A stretch of 64,000 nucleotides of DNA, taken from contig CP051140.1 of the NCBI GenBank assembly GCA_001592805.2, positions 1,117,501 through 1,181,500 of the forward strand, written 5' to 3'. This stretch comes from Peltaster fructicola. Taxonomy: Eukaryota > Ascomycota > Dothideomycetes. A program made the translations under genes and the position numbers. Every line of letters starts with the position of its first letter. Position 1 is the first letter of the stretch. The notes under the pieces were generated by a model that was not told the DNA's origin, made no database searches, and saw only the letters and a list, made by a program, of their open reading frames with translations. Positions 11,672 through 22,544 of this stretch are shown here, piece after piece.

Positions 11672-13414
11672 ATGGCCACAAGTCAGCCTGCAAAGACCAC
11701 GCCAGATGGTGCAGATGAAGATGATGATCTCGGCATTCCATCGATAGAGGAACCCTTTATCCAGAAGTATCTCGATGGCAGAGAAGCCTTGATCGCCCAG
11801 GAGAAGACACAACGCAGTGATCATGCATATCGTCAGTATCTATCACCGATCGCTGCCGAGGCCAGCAACATCGTCGCTGCCATACGCGCACAGGAGCAGG
11901 AAAGTTTATGGAACGCAGAGTATGAAGACAATCTCGCTGAAGCGGTCGATTTGCCTGTCTTCCCAGGCATGATGTTTAGTCTTGCTAAAGAGCGCATCGA
12001 GCGATCGAAGCTCTTCAAGATCATGAAGCAAATGCCGAAGGGTGCACTGCTGCATTGCCATTTGGAAGCAATGTGCGACATGGACTGGCTGATCCACGAG
12101 GCTCTCAGCTGTGAGGGTATGCACATATTTGCCGAAGCTGCGCTCGACAATCCGCAGGCTCGAGAAGAAGTTTCATTCAAATTTCAATATGCCAAACACG
12201 GGTCGCAAAATAAGTCATCGATATGGTCCTCAACGTATGAAGCGAGCGCTCTGGTGCCGATCAATACTGCAGCTGAAGCTTTTCCTGACGGAGGTAGAGA
12301 GGGCTTCATCTCTTGGTTCAAGAGTCGAGTGACTGTCACACACGACGAATCGCTCAAGCATCACCACGGTCCCAACACTGTGTGGAAGAAGTTCATCAGC
12401 TGCTTCGTCATATTGGCCTCTCTACAGCACTATGCGCCTATCTTCAAAAAGTTCATTCAGCGTATGCTCCAAGATCTCTACGACGATGGCGTCCAGTGGG
12501 TTGATATCAGAGCTGGATTCGTGGTGCCTTTCATCAGTGAAGGCGCCGACAAGCCTGATCCGGACTATTACAACATGCTTGGCATATTGGATGCTGAGAT
12601 CAAAGCTTTTAAGCAGTCACACGAGGACTTCTGGGGCGCCCGTCTTATATGGACAACTATACGCCATTGGGAGACTAAGGCCGTGGCGAACAGCATGCTC
12701 GATTGCATAGACATGAAAGTAGAATACCCTGATCTCGTTGCGGGTTTCGACCTGGTGGGCCAGGAGGACCGTGGGCGAAGTCTTGCAGAGCTCACTCCAG
12801 AGCTGTTCTGGTTCAAGAAGCAGTGTGCGGAGAACGGTGTCGACATTCCCTTCTACTTCCATGCTGGCGAGACCCTTGGCGATGGCACGCTGGTTGATGA
12901 GAACCTCTTCGATGCCATATTGCTGGGAACACGACGGATAGGACATGGCTTTTCGCTGTACAAACATCCCTTGCTAATAGATATGGTCAAGGACAAAAAG
13001 ATCCTTGTGGAAAGCTGTCCTATCTCGAACGAGATTCTGAGATTGACCGGCAGCATCATGTCACATCCTCTTCCAGCACTCCTGGCTCGTGGTGTTAGCT
13101 GCTCGCTGTCGAACGATGACCCAGCTATCCTCGGACAAGGGCACAATGGACTGACACATGACTTCTGTCGAGCACTTGAAGGCTGGGACAACCTTGGTCT
13201 GCCTGGTTTAGCGTCACTCGCCGAGAACAGTGTTCGATGGGCGACATACGATGACTGTACCGCCAAGGAATGGACTCAAGAGATCAAGGATGGCAGCACT
13301 GGTAAAGGCGTTCGTGCGCAGAGGATGCGACAATGGGCCGAAAAGTTCGAGAAGTTCTGCCAGTGGGTTATCCTCGAGTATGCTGGCGAACTCCCAGACG
13401 ACATCGATGAGTAA
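11672..13414 (+). CDS. Adenosine deaminase, ADGF/CECR1 subfamily
   Basis: A single exon of 580 aa. Metal and substrate residues of the adenosine deaminase superfamily are present in order: HCH in GALLHCHLEAM (His128, His130), HAGE (His397, Glu400), GHGF (His425) and SNDDP (Asp482/Asp483). The long N-terminal extension and spacing fit the ADGF subfamily rather than the short cytosolic ADA (about 350 aa). The expected reaction is hydrolytic deamination of adenosine or a related purine nucleoside to inosine, with one Zn. Animal ADGFs are secreted, but this protein starts MATSQPAKTTPDGADEDDD with no hydrophobic signal segment, so a cytosolic role is inferred. It converges on the DNA glycosylase gene with a 149-bp gap. 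Confidence 0.88.
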   Translation: MATSQPAKTTPDGADEDDDLGIPSIEEPFIQKYLDGREALIAQEKTQRSDHAYRQYLSPIAAEASNIVAAIRAQEQESLWNAEYEDNLAEAVDLPVFPGMMFSLAKERIERSKLFKIMKQMPKGALLHCHLEAMCDMDWLIHEALSCEGMHIFAEAALDNPQAREEVSFKFQYAKHGSQNKSSIWSSTYEASALVPINTAAEAFPDGGREGFISWFKSRVTVTHDESLKHHHGPNTVWKKFISCFVILASLQHYAPIFKKFIQRMLQDLYDDGVQWVDIRAGFVVPFISEGADKPDPDYYNMLGILDAEIKAFKQSHEDFWGARLIWTTIRHWETKAVANSMLDCIDMKVEYPDLVAGFDLVGQEDRGRSLAELTPELFWFKKQCAENGVDIPFYFHAGETLGDGTLVDENLFDAILLGTRRIGHGFSLYKHPLLIDMVKDKKILVESCPISNEILRLTGSIMSHPLPALLARGVSCSLSNDDPAILGQGHNGLTHDFCRALEGWDNLGLPGLASLAENSVRWATYDDCTAKEWTQEIKDGSTGKGVRAQRMRQWAEKFEKFCQWVILEYAGELPDDIDE

Positions 13415-13563
13415 TGCTGGAGACGTCGCATGTGGTAGAAAGTGTTGCAGGCGCCATATTTCAATCATACGTTCGGAAGTTGCAGCTGAACAAAGACGAG
13501 GGTACTCGACGGACAGCCTCTAGTATACACTATAAACCATATCAATACACAAAAGAACGTCGA

Positions 13564-14721
13564 TCAACCTTCCAACGCATCAGTGATCACATCTTCTATA
13601 CGCCACATGTACCACATGAACAAGCTTCGATATGGTTTGAAAGGCTCGCTGGTACTGATCATGTCTTGCTCAGACATGTATTTCCATTTGCCGCCCTTGT
13701 TCTTCAACTTAGCAACATCTTTGCCCACGTAGACAGCCATGCCTCTCTGCACGCCTAGATCACCTGTGCTGAAGATGTCCATGCGCTTGAGGCCGAAGCA
13801 CATGAACATCTGGACACTCCAGGCGCCTAGACCACGTACAGCGACAAGCTTTTCCATGACCTCCTCGTCTGAGCCATTCAAGAGCATCTCGACAGTAAGT
13901 TCTTTGGAGGCAAACTTCTGTGCTAAGCCTTGGACGTATTCAGCTTTCCGCTGGCTCAAACCTGCCGTACGAAGCCGAGCGATCTCATCGGCAGCTACGC
14001 TTGAGGGCGTTGGAAAGCCATCGAGACATTGTTCTGGTTGATACAGTGCGATGAACTTGTTCTTGATGCTCCGAGCGGCAGCGCCAGAGACTTGCTGCGA
14101 CAAAATGCCAGATACTAGCGCTTCGAAAGGATCGATCTTCTCTGCAAGACCTTCTCCACTGAAGACTCGACAGTGGTGTCCATTAACAAGTGTCTTGAGA
14201 TTCGGGTCGACCGTGATCAGATGATTGCATGCATCACGCAATACTGTGGACGTGGTGGCACCTATTCCGGATGGCCTATCCATGGGATGAACTTGCGTAC
14301 CACTGGGAGTGACCAGAGGTGCGTTGGTGTGGTGAGTGTCAACAGGTCGTGGCATGTTCGAGGGAGATACAGTGTCATCAACAGCTGCTGAGCCGTGATT
14401 TCTGTTAGGCCTGCCCTGGTCAAGCATGACACCAATGGCAGATGGTGTTGGTGTGATCGGTGGTGGTTTGACATCGTCCTTTGCTAATCTACGTCGCTTG
14501 ACTGGTGTCACTGGTGGCGGCATCGCAGAAGAATCTTGCTTGACAACACCATTTGTCTCATTAGGATGATCGCTTGGTGCTTCATGCTTACTGCTTGTCC
14601 TCTTGGAGGCACTTTTAGGAGCGATGACTCCGTTGGCCGTGGGCGCAGCTGCGATCGCCGGCGCTGTATTGCGCGACGACCTCCTCAGTGACATAGTGGC
14701 TTTGATGGTATGAAGTCTCAC
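13564..14721 (-). CDS. MAG1: DNA-3-methyladenine glycosylase II (HhH-GPD family, MAG1-like)
   Basis: A single exon of 385 aa. Base-excision repair enzyme that removes 3-methyladenine and other alkylated bases. The HhH-GPD core spans about residues 200-375: GILSQQVSGAAARSI, LSQRKAEYV, the helix-hairpin-helix VRGLGAWSVQMF, then TGDLGVQRG with the catalytic Asp (Asp321 counting from the first Met). WYMWR closes the core, as in AlkA/Mag1 enzymes. The first 150 residues are Pro/Ser/Thr/Lys-rich, disordered and probably carry nuclear targeting. Met10 (MSLRRSSRN) may be the true start, since the following basic sequence looks like a natural N-terminus. Confidence 0.92.
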   Translation of the reverse strand: MRLHTIKATMSLRRSSRNTAPAIAAAPTANGVIAPKSASKRTSSKHEAPSDHPNETNGVVKQDSSAMPPPVTPVKRRRLAKDDVKPPPITPTPSAIGVMLDQGRPNRNHGSAAVDDTVSPSNMPRPVDTHHTNAPLVTPSGTQVHPMDRPSGIGATTSTVLRDACNHLITVDPNLKTLVNGHHCRVFSGEGLAEKIDPFEALVSGILSQQVSGAAARSIKNKFIALYQPEQCLDGFPTPSSVAADEIARLRTAGLSQRKAEYVQGLAQKFASKELTVEMLLNGSDEEVMEKLVAVRGLGAWSVQMFMCFGLKRMDIFSTGDLGVQRGMAVYVGKDVAKLKNKGGKWKYMSEQDMISTSEPFKPYRSLFMWYMWRIEDVITDALEG

Positions 14722-15741
14722 GGCAGTGCCTCGAAGCCGGGTTGGTAGTGCTAGGGAAGTGAGTAATCTCAGCAGCCCGACTGGCGGAAGTGCCAGCTTT
14801 GGAGGTAGTCCCAGTGGTGTTCAAGAACGCTCTGGTTGTTTGTACTTCTCGACAACGCAATTCAAGCACGACGCTTCTCCTCGACGATGGCGTCTCCGTG
14901 TAGAGCGATCTGCTGCTTGACGGCCCCCCTCAAGAATGCCTAAGTTGTGTAGCGACTCTCGACGTGCTGGCTTGCGAGAGCACAAGCACTGGATCGGTGC
15001 GCTGGTGAGATGAGAGTTCTGGTTTGATGCCTTCGTATGGCCGACCTAATGGTCGCAGACAATGAGCGACGGTTGTGGCTGTCGACTAACGCAGTGGGAG
15101 GCCGAAGAGGGAGTGAGATTCATGCGTCAGTTGCAAGTATCTTTCGTCATTACAGTCGTGAAGTACGTCCTTGCATCCAGCTGATGGAGTGTCCTGCAAG
15201 CAAAATAGGAGTTTACAAGAAGAGGACAAAGATAGAGTCACATTCACAGTCACAGAACCGAAGTGCTCGCGATCGTCGTCTCCACCTCCATTCCCAACCT
15301 CACACCTCTCATATACCTGACAGCCAAGGTGTCCATCATCGGAGAACGCAGGTCAATGCAAACACACCTTGCGTCGGTCCTCGCATCAACTCGCTCTCTG
15401 TGCGATCAATTCCGACGACAATATGTGCTTGCAAGGTCATACGCTCAGGCGAGGCTGCAGCAAGAAACGCCTTCGCTTCTCGTGCCCGCACGCGCCCTGA
15501 CCGGTCAGGCTGAGGAACTCTAACGTAGCCACCTGGGCAAGACACCTCCCAATCGATACGACACGTACTTCCACAACCGGTTTCGGAGCGATTTAATGTC
15601 CAATAACGACTTCTTTGCAACGCCTCCCGCACCCCTATGTGTGAACTACTATTCCTGCACGTGGACACAGCATGGGTGGTGCTTGGCGCGACAGACTACA
15701 CCTTCCAGTCCACCGCGCGAGAGAGATAAGAACAATACCCC
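14722..15741. other. Intergenic, about 1.0 kb
   Basis: This holds the 5' flanks of the glycosylase (minus) and the Gln-rich gene (plus). The stretch 15240-15340 is rich in CA/TC runs typical of fungal leaders. Frames present are short and unlike known proteins. Confidence 0.45.
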
Positions 15742-18481
15742 TTGACCAAGTCGAATCATTGGGACTGTGACAGAGCAGCTATGCCAGCTCTACCAAACAT
15801 AGATGGCTGGGTGTGGCATCGCGATCCATCAACAACGAAATGGTGTCTACAGCAGACTACCGGCTCGCTTTCTGAGCTCATCAGGTTGTTGACAGTGTCA
15901 AGCAATCCGCCAGCCGGCGACAGGCCGATCGCACGACAAAGCATATCTGGTGCTGCCAGCATAATGTCAGCTGTGTCGGCTTCACCACCAGCATCGCCAG
16001 CGCCCAGCCATCCGGCTGTTGCAACCGCCTCAAGATCTGCGAGCATACGACAGCCGTCTACTATGCCGATATCACCACCAGTAAGTCCATTGACGATTGG
16101 CGACTATCGTGCCTCATGAGAGCATCCTATGATGGTGTACCGAAGCTGATCTTGGTAGCCATACATGCAAGTCAGTCCACAGACTCTACCCTATGGTACA
16201 CTCTCGCCTCCTCCAATACTTCCCGTAGGCTATATGCACGCAGGGCTGCCCATCGGACCTCCATCGATGGTCCCAGCACACCAACCTGCCGGCTTGGCGC
16301 AGCAGACCGTGCCTGTGTTACAGACACAGCACCCGCCTGCACTGCAGAAGAACTCTTCACTCAGAGTATCACGACGTCCAGTCTCTGTGGCATCTCAACA
16401 CCAACTAGGTATTCCTGAGCTGCCAGACACAAGTGCGCAGCAGGGATCGGTCGGTAGTCGTTCACGCAGTCTGTCCCAGGCCTCGTTCGCATCCAGCATG
16501 ACACAGCACACTGCCGACCAGACGAGCAATAACGATGCTAGTCCAGGATCATCGCTTGCCGAACTTCCTGCGCCTCTGGCTACTCCACCAGTCACGACGT
16601 CTGTCGGCCTTGCAGAAACAGTCAGTGCTGTGCCAGCAGTCTCGCCTCCAGCTTCGGGAGCTGACTTGGGCAATGCTGCTGCTAGCACTTCGCCAGCCGC
16701 AGCCACCTCGACACTACTGCCGAACTCACTCCGCATATCCCATCCATCAGCGTCCATAGCTTGGTCTCCGGATCAGAGTTCGCCACCACGACCGACTTCT
16801 TCAGTCCCGCATGATCCTGAGCAGCAGATGCTCAACATCGGGTCGACGTATACAACAGCGCCACAGCAGCCAATGAGCCAGTCGAGTCATGCCACCCAGC
16901 CTCAAGTGCAGACCACATTCAAGTTTGACCCAAATACTGGCAAGCCTCTCCAGCAAAACCCTCCCACAGCCAGTGCTGGAAGTCATAACTTTGATCCCAA
17001 TACTGGTTTACCTCTGCGGCCGACCACGTCAACGACCATTACGCCTGCTGTTATAGCCTCGCCTCCGCCTCTGCAACACATCTATACCTCGCCCGATATC
17101 GTAACCGCAACCTCATTGTCTCAAGCTTCCACTCCACAGACTGCTGCTCAGTCCCCATCCGCTCCTCCTCTGACACATACTCTAAGCGCGCCCGAAGTAT
17201 TGCAGAGTACGAACACAACATCACCAACGTCGTCTACTACAAGCAAACTTAAGAATTGGGCCGGCAAGACTAGCAAATGGATCGCTGAGAATCCGCGCAC
17301 AGCTATGGCTGGCGTCGTGGCCGCAGAGGTCGGTGGCCTCGCTCTAGGACTTGATCTACGTAAAGAAGGCCGAGCCGCCAATCTGGGAATACAGCAGATG
17401 CACAAGCTGAAATTACAACAGCAGCAACACGCACAAGCACAAGCTGCAGCTCAACAAGGTAACAAGCCGCCACAGACGGCGTCTCCTCATCAGAGCCCGA
17501 GTGCTGTCAGTACAGCATCAGCAATACAGACAGGTCAACAGGCACAATCGCAGGTCGGCCAGGCACCACATCCAGCTGGACATGCCCCGGGAATGAACAT
17601 GATGAGCACGATACAACATCTGAATGACATGTACCAGAGTGCTCAAGGTGATCAAGCTGCCTCAGCTCAGCAAAATCCACTTTTGAGTTCTCAACTACAA
17701 CAAATGAACCTTCAGCAGATTGGCATACCGCAAGTACAACAACTCAATCCTCTTTTGCTGCAGCAGATCAATGCTTCACAGATACAACAACTTAGTCCAC
17801 AACAAGTACAGCAATTAAGCCAGCAACAAGCGGCTCTTCAGCATCAGCAGCAGCAATTTCTTCAACAGTACTTGGCAGCTCAGCAGGCACAGGCTACTCA
17901 GCAGTACAACTCTGCACTGCAGCAGCTCCAGCAGCAATACGGCACAGCCCAGCAGCACCCTCATGCGAGTCAACCCCACGGCCAGCCTCAGTATGCTCAA
18001 CAGCAAAATGGCCAGTACATGATGCAGCAACCGGTGTATTCGTCCGCTCAAGATCCATCAGCCGTAAGTAGTGCTTTGAGTTTCACTTCTCTAAATCATC
18101 CTGACAATCCTCTAGTTGACCACAAACTCAATCATAGACCCAAGCGACCTCAGCTCACTCTCCCAATACACAAATATAGCCGATCCCACTGCCGTTGGCA
18201 GCCAGATCTTGCCTGACACTAGTAATCTGAGCACTGGTCAACAGATTCAAACTGCAGGCTCGGCTTCAGATGCGGGCTTCACATCGCAAATGATTGACGC
18301 GAATGCAAACAATTCCAGTGGCGTCGGTGTCCTGGATTCGACAACTACTGTGACGACTGATGGCGATCTTGCTGTCATACAATCAACGACTACTGAGTAC
18401 GACTTTGGAGCCGACGGAACAATGGACACTTTCACAGCCACGGATGTCGATGTGATTGATATGACGGCGGGAGACTGCTGA
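15742..18481 (+). CDS. Gln-rich, low-complexity protein with WW-like N-terminus
   Basis: Three exons are inferred: 15742-16080, 16183-18063 and 18116-18481 (introns of 102 and 52 nt; GTAAGT donors, ACAG and CTAG acceptors, CTGAC branch in the second), giving about 861 aa. The short N-terminal motif LPNIDGWVWHRDP and KWCLQQTTG resembles a degenerate WW domain lacking its second Trp. The middle is Ser/Pro/Thr-rich with two copies of an FDPNTGxPL repeat. A conserved-looking block around KLKNWAGKTSKWIAENPRTA precedes a glycine/alanine hydrophobic patch. Roughly 200 residues after it are dominated by Gln (prion-like). The last exon is acidic. Start is uncertain: Met14 (15781) is an alternative. 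Function is unknown to me; a cytoplasmic or nuclear assembly role is only a guess. Confidence 0.7.
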
Positions 18482-18892
18482 AGAGCTGCGATGCCGCCGA
18501 GCTATATTAGTGTATGGTGCCCGTAGTATGTAGCAGTGTATGAAGAACAAAAGTACAAGCATAAAGATAGCTTGCGACCGTCCGCTGCGATTGCTCGGAT
18601 CTGTGTCGTTGAGCATGCTCGGATGCCCTCAAATGTGTAAGAGAACAATCCATGCTCACTCCTGCGTCCATTGGTTTTCGATGCGATCTCCCAATGTGGT
18701 CTCGAGGAGGATCTGGCCTGCAAGATCAGATATGTCGAGACACGAGATTATGTACCATGGGTGTTTCAAATTGGTGAGACAACAACACGCTGCAAGTCAT
18801 ATTGTACACAGGCCTGCCTCTTGTGATGCATGATCTATCTCGAGTTTTCTGCTTCTGTACAATGCACCTCTCTGGCCATACTCTTTCTGTCT
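18482..18892. other. Convergent intergenic, 411 bp
   Basis: 3' flanks of the Gln-rich gene and QCR7. Nothing recognisable is encoded; terminators of both genes should lie here. Confidence 0.5.
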
Positions 18893-19456
18893 TCAGTGAC
18901 CATTCGATGGTGTGGGACGCTTGATTGTGATGGTCTCCAAATCTGCTCGTTCCGTCTTCTCTGCCTCCAATGCCTTGATGATCGGTGAGAGGTATCGGAC
19001 GTCCTGCGATTGTCAGCATCGCCACTAGATATGTGCCGTAGTCCTTACATCCTCGGTCTTCGTCCACTCGTTCTTTGGCAGCAGGGTGTGTGTGAGTGAG
19101 CACTGCGTCGCACATCAGTTATGCAGTCAGTCACCAATGGTAGAGTAGTACCTGGAAAGCTCGGCGCATGCGGAAAACACGATCGTATGCCTCCTTTGGT
19201 GACAGTCGCTTCAGAGCGCGCTGGACGAGCTCGCTCTCCTCTGGGATCAGGTCATCGGCTCTGTAGGAGGTGACAGTCAGTTTCGTCGTCTCTGCGGCCC
19301 ATCGCATGTTGTACGAGAAGGCGTCATTGAGTATTCATACCTCAATCCGAGCTTCCTGTAGCCAGCGTTGTCCAGGTACCACCGGCTCAAAGGCTGCAGG
19401 AGGTTCTTCAGCCATGGTCGCTTGCTGACGAAAGGTGCTAGCGAGGGTTGCGACAT
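18893..19456 (-). CDS. QCR7: Ubiquinol-cytochrome c reductase subunit 7 (14 kDa)
   Basis: A four-exon gene with no long frame. Exons on the minus strand are 19456-19341, 19260-19152, 19102-19049 and 19003-18893, with GT-AG introns of 80, 49 and 45 nt. The spliced product is 129 aa, the usual QCR7 size. Hallmarks include the N-terminal SKRPWLKNLL, NAGYRKLGLRADDLI, EAYDRVFRMRRAFQ and LLPKNEWTKTEDDVRYLSP, all matching QCR7. QCR7 sits on the matrix side of respiratory complex III and is needed for its assembly; its N-terminus acts as the import signal. The reading frame closes exactly at every junction, which makes the model strong. It is divergent from the mitochondrial carrier gene, with a CCAATCA box 93 bp upstream. 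Confidence 0.95.
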
Positions 19457-19924
19457 CTTGATGGTGTTCAATGCAAGCGTAGATGTGCAATCGAGCTCAG
19501 GAAGGAGATTCACGTCTGGGCTGTCAAGGACGAAAAACAGCTCGATGCTGATTGGCAGATCTCACTACGGAGCACTATAAACTCATCTCACGCTCGAGAA
19601 GCTTTCGGAATCGACCAGGGCCCACTCTTCGGACGTCACATTGATTATCTTTGGTCTTGTGCCTACCAAGCTGCATCAAACCATTCAACGCGACATATCG
19701 ATTTGCGACAGCTTCATATTCACCTGAACACACTCATTTCGACAACGAGAGACTACAAACACCTCCGCACGACCTGCGAAGCGCTTATCACCACCCACAC
19801 GACCCCCACTCCGGAGGAAGAGCTGTTTGTAACAAGGTAAGAGAGTTACATACACCGGCATGGAGGCATAACTACGAGCATGAAGGTGTCGGGCAAGCTG
19901 TATCGATAGTCGAACAGCCTCGAC
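19457..19924. promoter_or_regulatory. Shared promoter region of QCR7 and the mitochondrial carrier
   Basis: A 468-bp gap between divergent start codons of two nuclear genes for mitochondrial proteins. A possible 5'-UTR intron for the carrier runs from a GTAAGA donor at 19837 to an AACAG at 19917. Confidence 0.5.
19549..19555 (-). promoter_or_regulatory. CCAAT box (CCAATCA) upstream of QCR7
   Basis: Reads CCAATCA on the QCR7 strand, 93 bp before its ATG. The HAP/CBC complex is known to bind CCAAT and to drive respiratory-chain genes in fungi; its action here is inferred from position only. Confidence 0.5.
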
Positions 19925-21037
19925 ATGGGAACAATGTCGGATGGCGCTGCGACAAATACATTCAGGAAGCCACATGAACAGCTTGCGCTGTGGACGACCC
20001 GCTGGTCGAATGGAGTTGTCAACAGCTTCTCAGGCGCTATGGCTGGTGTTGCTAGTGGCATCGTCACCTGCCCTCTTGACGTGATCAAGACAAAACTTCA
20101 GGCCCAGGGTGCCTTCGTCAGTTCAGAGGTTCTAGCTTCAGGCAAGAAGCCTGCACTTCTCTACCACGGTATGTTAGGCACGGCTCGTACAATCCTTCGT
20201 GATGATGGCTTCCGCGGCTTCTATCGTGGACTCGGACCAATGCTACTGGGCTATCTCCCAACTTGGGCAGTATACATGGCAGTGTATGACGGCAGCAGAG
20301 AATGGTTCTACAAACATGGCTACGACAATAGCGACCGCAACAAATTCCTAGCCCGGGTATACGCCTCGATCACAGCAGGTGCTTGCTCGACGGTCGCTAC
20401 CAATCCCATATGGGTCATAAAGACTCGTTTGATGTCGCAGGCATCACGTACCGCATCAGGAGAAGGCCGCACGCCGTGGCATTACGACAGTACTCTCGAT
20501 GCAGCCCGAAAGATGTGGCAAGCTGAAGGTGTTCGAGCTTTCTACTCAGGTCTGGCTCCAGCATTACTCGGCTTGACTCACGTTGCGATTCAGTTCCCAC
20601 TTTACGAATACTTCAAACAGAAGTTTACAGGTCTCGAAATGGGTGAAACTCCAGCAGATGCTACCTCAGCGGGCATCAATACTGTGGGCATTCTCGCAGC
20701 CACGTTCTTGTCCAAGATCACCGCTACCTCAGCAACATACCCTCACGAAGTCCTACGCACCCGCCTCCAGACACAGCAACGCATTCATGACACTCGAACT
20801 TCAGCACGGAACGCCAGCGGTCAACAACCTTCCACGTTTAAGCCTCACTATACCGGAGTTATCAACACTTTCCGAATCATTCTGAAGGAAGAAGGCTGGC
20901 GGGCGTTTTACAATGGCATGGGAACCAACATGTTTCGTGCGGTCCCAGCTGCTATGACCACAATGCTTGCATTCGAAAGCTTGAAGAGCGCAATCGGTGG
21001 GCTACAAGAGCAAGGGCGGGCATTGAAGGAAGCATAG
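19925..21037 (+). CDS. Mitochondrial carrier, NAD+/pyrimidine nucleotide transporter type
   Basis: A single exon of 370 aa with three carrier repeats. The signature Px[DE]xx[KR]x[RK] appears as PLDVIKTKLQAQG (repeat 1), NPIWVIKTRLM (repeat 2) and YPHEVLRTRLQTQ (repeat 3). GLGPMLLGYLPTWAVYM and LLGLTHVAIQFPLYE match the NAD+ carriers Yia6/Yea6 better than FAD (Flx1) or pyrimidine (Rim2) carriers, in particular the Trp in NPIWV. It would exchange NAD+ across the inner mitochondrial membrane. An insert between repeats (RTSARNASGQQPSTF) is Ser-rich and probably a loop. Met4 is an alternative start. Substrate assignment within this subgroup is inference. Confidence 0.85.
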   Translation: MGTMSDGAATNTFRKPHEQLALWTTRWSNGVVNSFSGAMAGVASGIVTCPLDVIKTKLQAQGAFVSSEVLASGKKPALLYHGMLGTARTILRDDGFRGFYRGLGPMLLGYLPTWAVYMAVYDGSREWFYKHGYDNSDRNKFLARVYASITAGACSTVATNPIWVIKTRLMSQASRTASGEGRTPWHYDSTLDAARKMWQAEGVRAFYSGLAPALLGLTHVAIQFPLYEYFKQKFTGLEMGETPADATSAGINTVGILAATFLSKITATSATYPHEVLRTRLQTQQRIHDTRTSARNASGQQPSTFKPHYTGVINTFRIILKEEGWRAFYNGMGTNMFRAVPAAMTTMLAFESLKSAIGGLQEQGRALKEA

Positions 21038-22544
21038 CGTGTATCTGAGGATAGTGGTGTGCGGATCATCCGACTGCGAGGTCATCAGAACTCTACGGGA
21101 AGCGACGCATGGGTTGGGAGCAAGGTTCATGTTACTTATAAGTGCTTCTATAGCAGCACTGTCTGAAGAAGCAGCTAAAGCTCTTCTACTTACATACCAG
21201 GACTAGCAAAGAAGCAGTCTACCTTCAATAGCGCTCGTGCCTGAGTCATCGCTATCGTGAGAAGAACGTAGAAAACCGAGATGAACTGTGTTGCCGGGAC
21301 GAGGACTGTACCGAGCCTGTGGTTCAGTGCTCGAGCAGGAGGCATGTAACACGCTCAACATAGTTCAATGTGTTACCATGGCATCAGGCAATTGCTGCTG
21401 GGAAATGCCATGCGCACGCTCACGCCTTCGCAAATTCGATCTGTAGCCCGATCATGATAGTCGCATTGTAGACTTCAACTCTCACACAGCAGTGCATGGG
21501 CACAGCATTATCGAAGCGAAGATCTTGTCCGAGCTGTGTTGTTCGCTCTCCCACGGAGCACTGTCACAGAAAAACCACTATAGCAGCTCTTCAGTGATTC
21601 GGCAGACTGTAATCGACAACGAACACTGCACGTTCGAGCGCTCTAGAGTAGTCCGTTGTTAGGAGAGAGCCGCGCTACAGGATTGGACAGCTGCAGGGTT
21701 CAACGTCTACGCAATCTACTTGTAAGACTATCAAGGATCGATCGGCAGCCAGTCGAGCTCCCACTCGAGGAGCACCCTCACGAGAAGCGACAGCAATGTG
21801 TGATCCAGATCATCCTGAATAGGGGCGGACATTGTAAGCGTTGCCAGCACGTTCATATCGGCTCGGTAGCTCGATGCTGTTTCATCCCAATGTTTCTGAC
21901 TAGGATGAGTGTAGGGATTTTCGCCGGTTCGGACTTGTGAGAGATATTCTCTGCTTGCCCGCCTTGATTACGTGTCGACGGGCAACGAGCGATACGAAGC
22001 TCTGCTTGCTGTTCGCCTTCCCGCGGGCATCTGGTCGGTGGTGGAGACATTCGCACGAGTTTTCAATGCTGGGAGGCAATCGTTGAAACGCGCAAGTGAA
22101 GGAGCGGAGCCAATAAGCGCAGAGCTTGCGCGGCCTGAACCAGTTTAGTACACTGGCACGAGCTTGCTCTGCGCCGTGACATCCAAACCATCCCTTTTCC
22201 TGCTGGATTCTTGACCTGCCAACCATCAGCCACAATTCTCACCTGCCTTCATTCGCTGGGCATTCTTCTTTCTTGCCATCATCTTCTGACGACGCTTCTT
22301 GGTTCTGCTGTTGTCGTTCTTGCCAAAGGCTTCTTCATCATCCACTTCTCACACTCGTTCCGTGTACAATCATCAAGCTTCGTCAAGACGCGCTCGAATT
22401 CATCAATTGGTTCATCTTCGAAGTGATCCTCAACGCGATAGCATCAGTAGATACAAGGTATGTTCGCGGCTCGTCATCATCATTTCAGACAGACACTGAC
22501 TGGCTCACTTCAGTCGCGCTTCAGCGACGGCCAACAGCATCAAA
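21038..22544. other. Long intergenic region upstream of ECM33, 1.5 kb
   Basis: No supported coding region. From about 22200 to 22450 the sequence is TC-rich, as in leaders of highly expressed fungal genes, and ends in a likely 5'-UTR intron at 22458-22513. A CCAAT core (GCCAATAAG) lies near 22110. Confidence 0.5.
22458..22513 (+). other. Probable 5'-UTR intron of ECM33
   Basis: GTATGT donor, CTGAC branch and CACTTCAG acceptor within 56 nt, 31 bp before the ECM33 ATG. It indicates that transcription begins further upstream. The call is from consensus signals only. Confidence 0.5.
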
